This document shows positions 35,201 through 44,200 of a DNA stretch of 64,000 nt, piece after piece (within the stretch, counting starts at the first letter, position 1; each line of letters begins with the position of its first letter). The notes beneath the pieces were generated by a model. That model was not told the DNA's origin, did not search any database, and saw nothing but the letters and a program-made list of their open reading frames with translations. This DNA is from Haliotis asinina. Its lineage: Eukaryota; Mollusca; Gastropoda; Lepetellida; Haliotidae. The stretch is from the NCBI RefSeq assembly GCF_037392515.1, contig NC_090291.1:43021001-43085000 (forward strand), read 5' to 3'. The position numbers and the translations under genes were made by a program.

Positions 35201-38200
35201 TTACTGCAAGTACTGCATCGAGACAATTCATTACTGTATGCACTACAGTATGATTACCATACTGAGACAATTCATTACTGCACGTACTGCATCGAGACAG
35301 GTCATTGCTGTAATTATCACATTTAATTACTGTAAGTACTGCATTGAGAGAATTCAACACTGCTTAATCACTTTATTAATACTATTCATTAATTCAGTGG
35401 TAACCTCCTTACCCGAGGTTACAACGTCAGCCACAGGTTGTTGTAAACTATAAGCCAGGAACCCGACTGTTGCAAAGACAACAAAACCAGCAAACACACT
35501 TGTCAGCTCGCCAATGACGGTCACGACGACGGCGTCTCTGTGAGGGAAGGTCGTCCACATTTACATGAGCAAATTAGGGGATATGTTCTATAAATATACA
35601 AATTCAAGCAAGTGACATCGGTGTTAGCATCAAGACTGAAACGAAAGATATCGCATATATGGAAAAAAGAAGCTGTATTGTTGTACAAATGCGATATGGT
35701 CATATATGAAGCAATTTGAGTAGATTATAGTTACTAGGTTATGACTGTACAAAACTGACTTAAATTGTGGACAGAAACTTATTATATTCCGCAATGGCTC
35801 CAAGAATTTGTATCGAAACGTCGCATTCAGGATATGAAAGAAGTTGTTCGCGAAGTCAAAACTGTGTAGTCATTAATATAAACACAGCAAATATAAGTTT
35901 GAAACAAATGGAAACTTTAGTTCCAGTTAGTTCTCTATGATTGTTTCTTACAGTTCTTTCGGGTTTTCGGAAAACGGAACCTTACCACAATCTGGTATGG
36001 CTCCAGTGCGTTTCCTTTACCCCGATTCCAGTTAGAGGTGCAGTGCGTTTCCCCGATTCCAGTTAGAGGTGCAGTGCGTTTAATGTGATATTCTATATAC
36101 AACCACATCACGAAGTCCGGACGTCAGATAATAACGTCAGATAGTACCGTCACATGAGCGAACAAGTGAATTGTTCTATTGATGCTCAAATTCAAACAAG
36201 TGATAAGAGTGTTAGCATCTTGTCCCGAACAAATGATACGTCGCAAATATTTGAATAAATACGCTGTGTGTGTATGATAAAGCACTACTCCTCGCTAATG
36301 GTTAAGAAAGGACGACCCGAGACCAAAGGATGGGGAGAAGTAAAGCCGTGATCGTGAAGAGCTCCACCCAATGGTCGAGGGCTTACTTTCCCAACCACAA
36401 CCAAGTGTGAGTGCTTTATTTACATATGAACCGTATATGATGGATGATTAGATGATCTTGTAATGAAGCCACTTAACAGTAACTGAAGAACTAGTAAAAT
36501 CAAATTATTGACAGTAGACCTAACTATAAATAGATAATTCAACGAGAGCATCTTTGTCGGTCCGGTGGCGGAAAGGTAAAGCGTCCGCTTAATAACTTGA
36601 TAGTTGCAAACCAGTATTAACACATTGAAGTTGATCTTTGACGATAGTTTTCAATTGATTTCAAACACACATATCATCTGAACTTAAATGTAAATATAGA
36701 GTTATGGAAACGTAAAACCTGGGAAGAAGTCATACTTACTAAAAGTAACACCGGGAAATAGGTCTTACTTACAAAAGTAACACCGAGAAATAACGAAAGG
36801 ACTTACCTACAAAAGTAAAACATGGGAGCAACTCTTCCCCCCCTCTCCCTCAAATGTGGTTATCAGTGAAAAAGAAGCCATATCTAATATACAGTGACAA
36901 GCACCCAGTAGGTTTATCTGTCCGTATAACTATTTCCTGTAGCTGGGATGTAGGTTGTATGGAAGAATATAAACAAAGGTACAACATACCTTATCAGATT
37001 CGAGTGAAAAGAATTGTGGCTTGCCATCACAATAATGGTTCCCCACGCAGGACCCACAGAAAAAAACACTTGCACCAGTGCTTCTAGCCACACCTGCAGA
37101 GATAAACAGATTGTGTATATTTAAAAGAACTAATATTAGTCAACTAGCGCACACGAGCATATAAAATCAAACGAAGTTGCTTAGAACAAGCGATGTTACT
37201 TCCGAAACCGGCGTGAGACTGTGGCGATCTACCTGTGATTTGTTTGAATAAACCTAGGCTTCAATACTATAATTTCAAGAATGGTAATGGCATGATCGCG
37301 TGAAAGATTTACTTGTTTCACCATACGAGGGGATGTCAATAAGTTTTCAGCCTTGAGCATTTTTCATACCCAGGTGCCACAGCCTATGGTGTGACATTGA
37401 ACCTTGGGGTGTAGCAGATGTGATATATAAGTTTTGGTATCCTACTCTCAGAAGTTATTGAACAGCTCACATGGACAGAAAGAGACCCCCCTCACGGCAG
37501 TGAAAACGAATAAAATTGAGTATAGAGCAGTAATTAAGGTTTTAGTTCTTGAAGGAAACTCGGCGAAGAACATTGAAGAAAGGCTTTTAGCAGTTTATGG
37601 GAAGTCTTCCCCTTCATCATGCTACCATCAAACGATGGGTCAATGAATTTAAGCATGGTAGAGAGAGTCTTGGATATGACCACCGTCCAGGTCGCCCAAC
37701 AACGAGCACTTGTCAGGAAAACATTAACAGAGTGCATAGACTTGTGCTGGAAAATCGTCGAATCACGTTCCACGAGTTAGTGGAGACCACAGGCATTGCA
37801 CACGGATCCATCGAGACAATTCTTCATGAACATCTCGTCATGTCTAAGGTGTGCGCAAGATGGGTGCCAAGAATGCTTACAGATGAAATGAAGCAAACAA
37901 GGGTCACCATAAGCAACTCCATGCTAACCAGATACAACAAGAATCCAGAGGATTTTCACTTTAGGCTAGTAACCTGTGATGAAACCTGGATCCACCATTA
38001 TGAACCTGAGAGCAAACAAGAATCCATGGAATGGAAACATGTCACTTCTCCCAGGACCAAAAAGTTCAAAGCCTCCAGATCAGTGCAGAAGGTAATGGCG
38101 ACAGTCTTCTGCGATAGCAAAGGCGTCATCCACAAAGATTACTTACCAAAAGGAAGAACAATGAATGGGGAATATTACGCTAACTTGTTGAGGCAAGTGC

Positions 38201-41200
38201 GACAGTCAATCAAGGAGAAGCGCTGGGGCAAGATCAGACGTGGTATTCTCCTACATCAAGACAATGTTCCAGTACACACCTCTCGCGTTGCAGCCGCTGC
38301 TGTCCAGGAATGCGGGTACGAAATCTTGCCGCATACCTCCTACTCTCCAGACCTGGCACCAAGTGATTACCATCTGTTCCAAAATCTCAAGAAACACTTG
38401 CGTGGTCGTAGATTTCAGGATGATAATGAGCTTATTGCTGCTACTGAGACTTGGTTTGAGGACCAAAATGGCGCCTTCTACAGAGATGGCATCAGCGCCT
38501 GACAGAAAAGATGGAACAAGTGTCTTGACTCACAAAGGGACTATGTTGAAAAGTAAATGTGGTTCATGCCAATATTTTGTCTTTCTCTATGCAAGGCTCA
38601 AAACGTATTGACATCCCCTCGTATATCTTTAAAAAGAACTTTAGAATAATGTGCTTGCAATTGCCGAATAAGTTTGGATATCACAAATAACCATCTGAGA
38701 CCTCATTTTAGCAGGTGACAGAAAACAAAATGTCAATATTGTAAAAACCAAGAGAAGTTAAATGAATTATGTCAGGCATTTACCTTATTCGAGGAGAACA
38801 TCTGTGAATATCCACAAACAGTAACAATATCCCATGCATCTTAAACTGTACAAAAATATTCACTTGTCTTTGAACCAATTCTTATAGGTAAAACATCTCA
38901 GTGTTTCGGGTTATTGAAAGCCATTTGTCTCTCAAACTGACGCCGCAATTTCAGCTTTTGCTCGTCGGTATGTGAGTTTAATTTTACGCCAGTTTTAGCC
39001 ATACTCCAACAATATGCTTCCGACATTTGTACTCATGCGCGCAATCGAATCAGGGTCTTTGGCATGACGAGAGAAGGCTTTAACAACACTGGTGTCATGT
39101 CTCATTTGTCATTTTTCGTGATATTTTTTATAAAAATAAATGACACTAGATAACAAGGAACGACCAGTCAGCTGTTTACTGGCTAATCATATAGCAGCTT
39201 GTTCACCTTGACCTGATCAGCATGTCACAACAAGCTGGGTCTGTTACTGTGGTGCGGTGCACCTTTGTCAGTTCAGTTGACTGTCAACATGTACAAACTG
39301 CCGTGACAAAACCGCCGGTTAACATTGTCTGCTCCCCTTTCGGACCATGCATGTGTAGAGTAGTTCAGGTCAAGCTGAACAAGTTAAATCAATTGGCGCC
39401 TGGCGGACGACTGTAAATTTAGATGTCGCTTCCTTTTAATGTGATTCCAATCAAAAGGATTCTGCATTGTCTCGCAACTGTCAACAGATATGACGCCCAA
39501 TATATGTGACCTGAGAATGCTGCAGACGGGTGAAGTCTGGAGTCAGGTAAAACAGAATACCATCCACTGAACCCGGCATCATGCACAATCTCACCAGCAA
39601 CACCAGCAGTAGGACATACGGCATCAACGCTGTCACATACACCACCTGTAATCAAATGCAAGATAATTAATAAAACTTAGAGAACATGTAGAGCTAACGA
39701 AAGTATTTACAAACACAGGTGTACCTTAAAGTTTCAGTCTGTTTTGCGGATTTATAATTAGATGTACTTAATATATACTTGGGAAATTCTGGTCATCAGT
39801 TTTAGGTTTGAATGCAAATGAAGTAACCTTGAATCAGTACTGGGACAGTCCAAAACTTCTTACTTTGACACTTATCAACCATGAGCTTTTGCATAATATG
39901 TCATATACATGCTTACTGATTCGCTGCCAGTAGCTGTAAAGTCTTTCCTTGCAGACAGTTGTTGATCCTGTACTGTATGAAGACGTTAAAAATTCAGTAC
40001 CCACTCACAGCAACATTGCGCATTAAACTAGCCCTCAGATGGAAAAGGAACAGACTCTACGTACTTACTGCATTTAATATTAACAACTAATTATCACCTT
40101 TCCAATGGATTTGATCCCTTTCATGACGCATAGAAAAACTGCAACACATGCGAAGAACCAGCAGATGACGAGATGCGGTTGCATGGAGCCGAGGTCATCT
40201 ATCCCTGAAGAAACACCGAGAGCCTTGTTCCTGGGGACGTTATAAATGAGTGAGTGAGTTTACTACGGTGAGTCATGTCAGTAGTATGTCAGCCTTATTG
40301 TGACTTGATCACGTTATACAGATATACAGATATGTTAACGTATAAAAACCACCATCGATGGACAGAAAAATAACTAACAATATATTACATTTGTGTGATA
40401 GGACTAGTAATAGAACCACAAAACTGAGTACTTGGCACCTAGAGAGGATGCCAGCAACCTAGTGAGTGAGTGAGTGAGCTACGATTATAAGTCATATCGG
40501 CAACAATTCAATCATACCGTGGCTATTTATAATGACCATGGGCCCTAGTGACCAGCCTTCAGTCGTTGGTGATCTATTGCCCGTGTTTTATATTGTACTG
40601 CTTTCCTTAATTAAATGTTTTAGTTTTTCATGCAAGTTTTATGTTCACATCTGTAATGAACTAGTATTTTCACTGTCTATCGTGGACAGGGTTTATGCTT
40701 GTTTTTCACTTTCTTATGAATTGTTTTCGTGACGCTATGACTGAGATATTGCCGATGTGACGAAAATATTAACTCACTCACTCATTATTTATAATGATCA
40801 AAAGTACATTATAAATATCTGTTAATGAAGGACAGTAAAACCACTAGATAGCACAGATATGAATTCAAAACTAGTAATAATTCTAAACCAGTTCAACTGT
40901 AGAAGGCATTACATGAAGATCGCCAACAACTGTATGTCCATGAGGACCTATATGGTTCTATACCTCTCTCTAGTTACTGGCAATTGTCGTAGATTCAGCG
41001 TAAATTAATGTACATATAATATCACCTGGAAAGAAAAACATACTGTTTATATACCCACATAATTTTGGGACGTTATGGTACATGACAGCATATATGACAC
41101 AGCTGGCGTTCAGTCAAGGTCACGTAACAAAATGGCCAGTATGTGTATGTGTGCGTGCGCGTGCGTGCGTGCGGGCTTGCTTTACGATACGTACAGATTT

Positions 41201-44200
41201 TACAGGGTACAGAAAAAATAGTGCAATACTCTAAAGGCTTGTACACATGGTCGAACAAAGAGTAATCGTATCTGCTGATGACAGTTATATTTGTGAAAGT
41301 AAACTGGGCTGAGTGAGTGAGTTAAAATTTAAAGCCACTTTGGCAATATTTCAGCCATATCGTGCATGAAACAATATATAGATTAACAATAATGAGAGAT
41401 GTATTATTCAATCTTGTCAACGAAGGAGAATAAAATAACTAGAATATCACAGATATACATGTGAGTGATTGAGTGAGTGAGTGAGCGAGTTAATGTTCAA
41501 CGTCACAATCGGCAATATTTCAACCACATCGTGACGAGAACATTAACAATGAAAAGGACAGTATGTATATTGTACAACCTGTCGACGAAGGACAGTAAAA
41601 CAAATAGAATATCACAGTTTGAATTAAAACTAGCGTGGAAAGTTAAAACAAATATCACTATTCGGACAATATAATAATTATGTAAACAGGTTATAGATTG
41701 CCAACAATGTGAATTAAAACTAGTGTGGAGAGTTAAAACTAATAGCATTATTCGGATAATACAACATAAAATCAGGCTATAGATTGCCAACAACTGAAGA
41801 TACATCACCATACTAGGGACCATTTGGACTTACAGTACTTTTGCAATCTGCATGGACCCCGATTGTAAGAAATGTTAACCAAAATTAAAATAATAAGAAT
41901 ACTACGTAAAGCTCCTGGTATGTTTACATTGACTGGGAACGGTTTGGGACCCTCTCAGGACAATACTTTTACTCAAAGTAAACTGGTCCTGTGTTGTTTA
42001 AATGCTTTGCATTATGCTATAACTCACTGCCAGAATTCCTCTGTTGATGTGTGTCCAAACACACTTGAAGTTTGCGCAGTGCTGTTAAAAGTTGCGTATC
42101 CTATACTTGCAGTTGTCGTTGTGTCATTGTCATTAGTTGGTTTCTTGTATACAGAACTATTTACTCCAGTGTCGCCTACAACTACACACTGTGGTGTGTT
42201 CCAGGGGTTGCCACAGGTAGTCCAGGGCAGGGTGGCGGAGAAAGAGTTGTAGATGTAGTAGACGCCCCAGGAAAACACAAAAGTGCTGTAGAGAACTATG
42301 ATACAGCTAACTGCCAGTATGCAAAACCCAAGACCTAAACACAAACATAAACATTAAATTAAAGTAAACCATAAATAGTTACTCATAGCAACATACATTC
42401 TCTTTAACATTTTAATGTGACGTACAGGAGTGTGCAACCCTAAAAACACGTTGACAAAGGCATGGGCATATGTTTAAAGCTATGCATGTCAATACACAAA
42501 CATTTAAAAATATTTAATTATATATATTTGTCAATCTTTGCATGTTGCTCATTTTATGGTTGTTGGATGTCATTAAACATTGAAATTGCATATTGAATTC
42601 ACCAGGAAAACTAGCATCATCAAACAATTGGTATCTTTCGGCGTCAATGAGTTGAAAGTGTTGGTCCTTCAGTATATCTGACATACGTGGCACTATAGCT
42701 GTATTGTGTATCGTCGCGAACATCAAGGTCAAGTAAATTGCAAAATGTACGGAAGGAAATATCGAACTCAATGAAGAGAAAGTACTATTTGGGTTTGAGG
42801 GGATACATATTAATCCTTTTAATGTAATTATTTTATAGCAAAATCTACGCTTTACAGATGCACAATTAGGAAAACCAAACCAAACTGCAAGATGTCACAA
42901 GAAATATATCTATTAGATATTGCCAGGCAACAAAATTTACAGCATTCCCCAACTGTAAACAAGCAAGCAAACACGCCTTTTGGTTATCTTTTCACATACG
43001 TTTCAGAACCTTGTGCAATGATCACTATGATATTTAATGTGATCACAATCCTGAAAACAACTATGACGTCCTTGGTCGCCACATTATATGTATGGTTTTC
43101 TCTACATACGCTTGTAGTAACCCTGTATGACAATACTGTGTACAGCTATGGCGTTGTTCTCTGCACATAGTTTTAGTAACCTGGTGTAATGACTATATCA
43201 TATTCACATCAGTCATAACCTTCTTTACATTTACGATACCGTTGTATATATCCTTTTCAGTACATCTAAACAAGACACGATGCTTTGTACATCTATGTGT
43301 ACAGATATATATTATGTATACGCATTGCTATGAAATGGACGGAAATGTAACCAAAAAGCGAAAATAAAATTTTTAAAATCATGTAAATATTTTGCTAAGT
43401 TATGTTTGTCATTACCTTTCATGAGTGGACATATTGACCAGATCTTAATGGGTCCCTTAGCAGAAAACTGACCAATAGCAACCTCAAGGATGAAGAGCGG
43501 GATTGCCAACACAGCTGTTGAGATGACGTAAGGTATCAGGAACGCCCCTTTGAAAGAAACAATAATGCAACGAACGTTTCAAGGGTAGTGAGTGAGTGAG
43601 TTAAAATTTAACGTCACATCGGCAATATTGCAACCATATCGTGACGAGAGCATTCCAAAAGGAACTTATGCATATGGTAAAAGCCTGTCAACGAAGGACA
43701 GTAAAACAACTAGAGTATCACAAGAAGAATTAAAACTAGCGTGAAAAGTTAAAACCAATATCACTATTCGGACCTTACAATATAAAAACAGGCTATAGAT
43801 CACCAACAACTGAAGGTAGATCACCATACTAGAGGCCACGAGGACTTACAGTACTTCTGCTACCTGCATGGTTCCTAATTGGATTTACACCATCCCTTCA
43901 GCTGCTGGCGATTGTATGCAAGATTAGCCACAAAATAAAATGAGAGAAATACTACGGCTAAAAAATGGATTGGAATGAAAATTTGACTTCAAATGTTTTG
44001 GGACTTACGTACCCTCTCAGTGGGACTTTTCAAGGGTAACTTACTATATAGTGAGTGAGTGAGTGAGTGAGTGAGTTAATATTTAACGTCAAATCGGCAA
44101 TATTGCAGCCATATCGTGACGAGAACGATTAATGATAAAAATACAAATGAATTAATAGCACATATGTTGTAAAACGCTGTCAACGAAGGACACTAAAACT

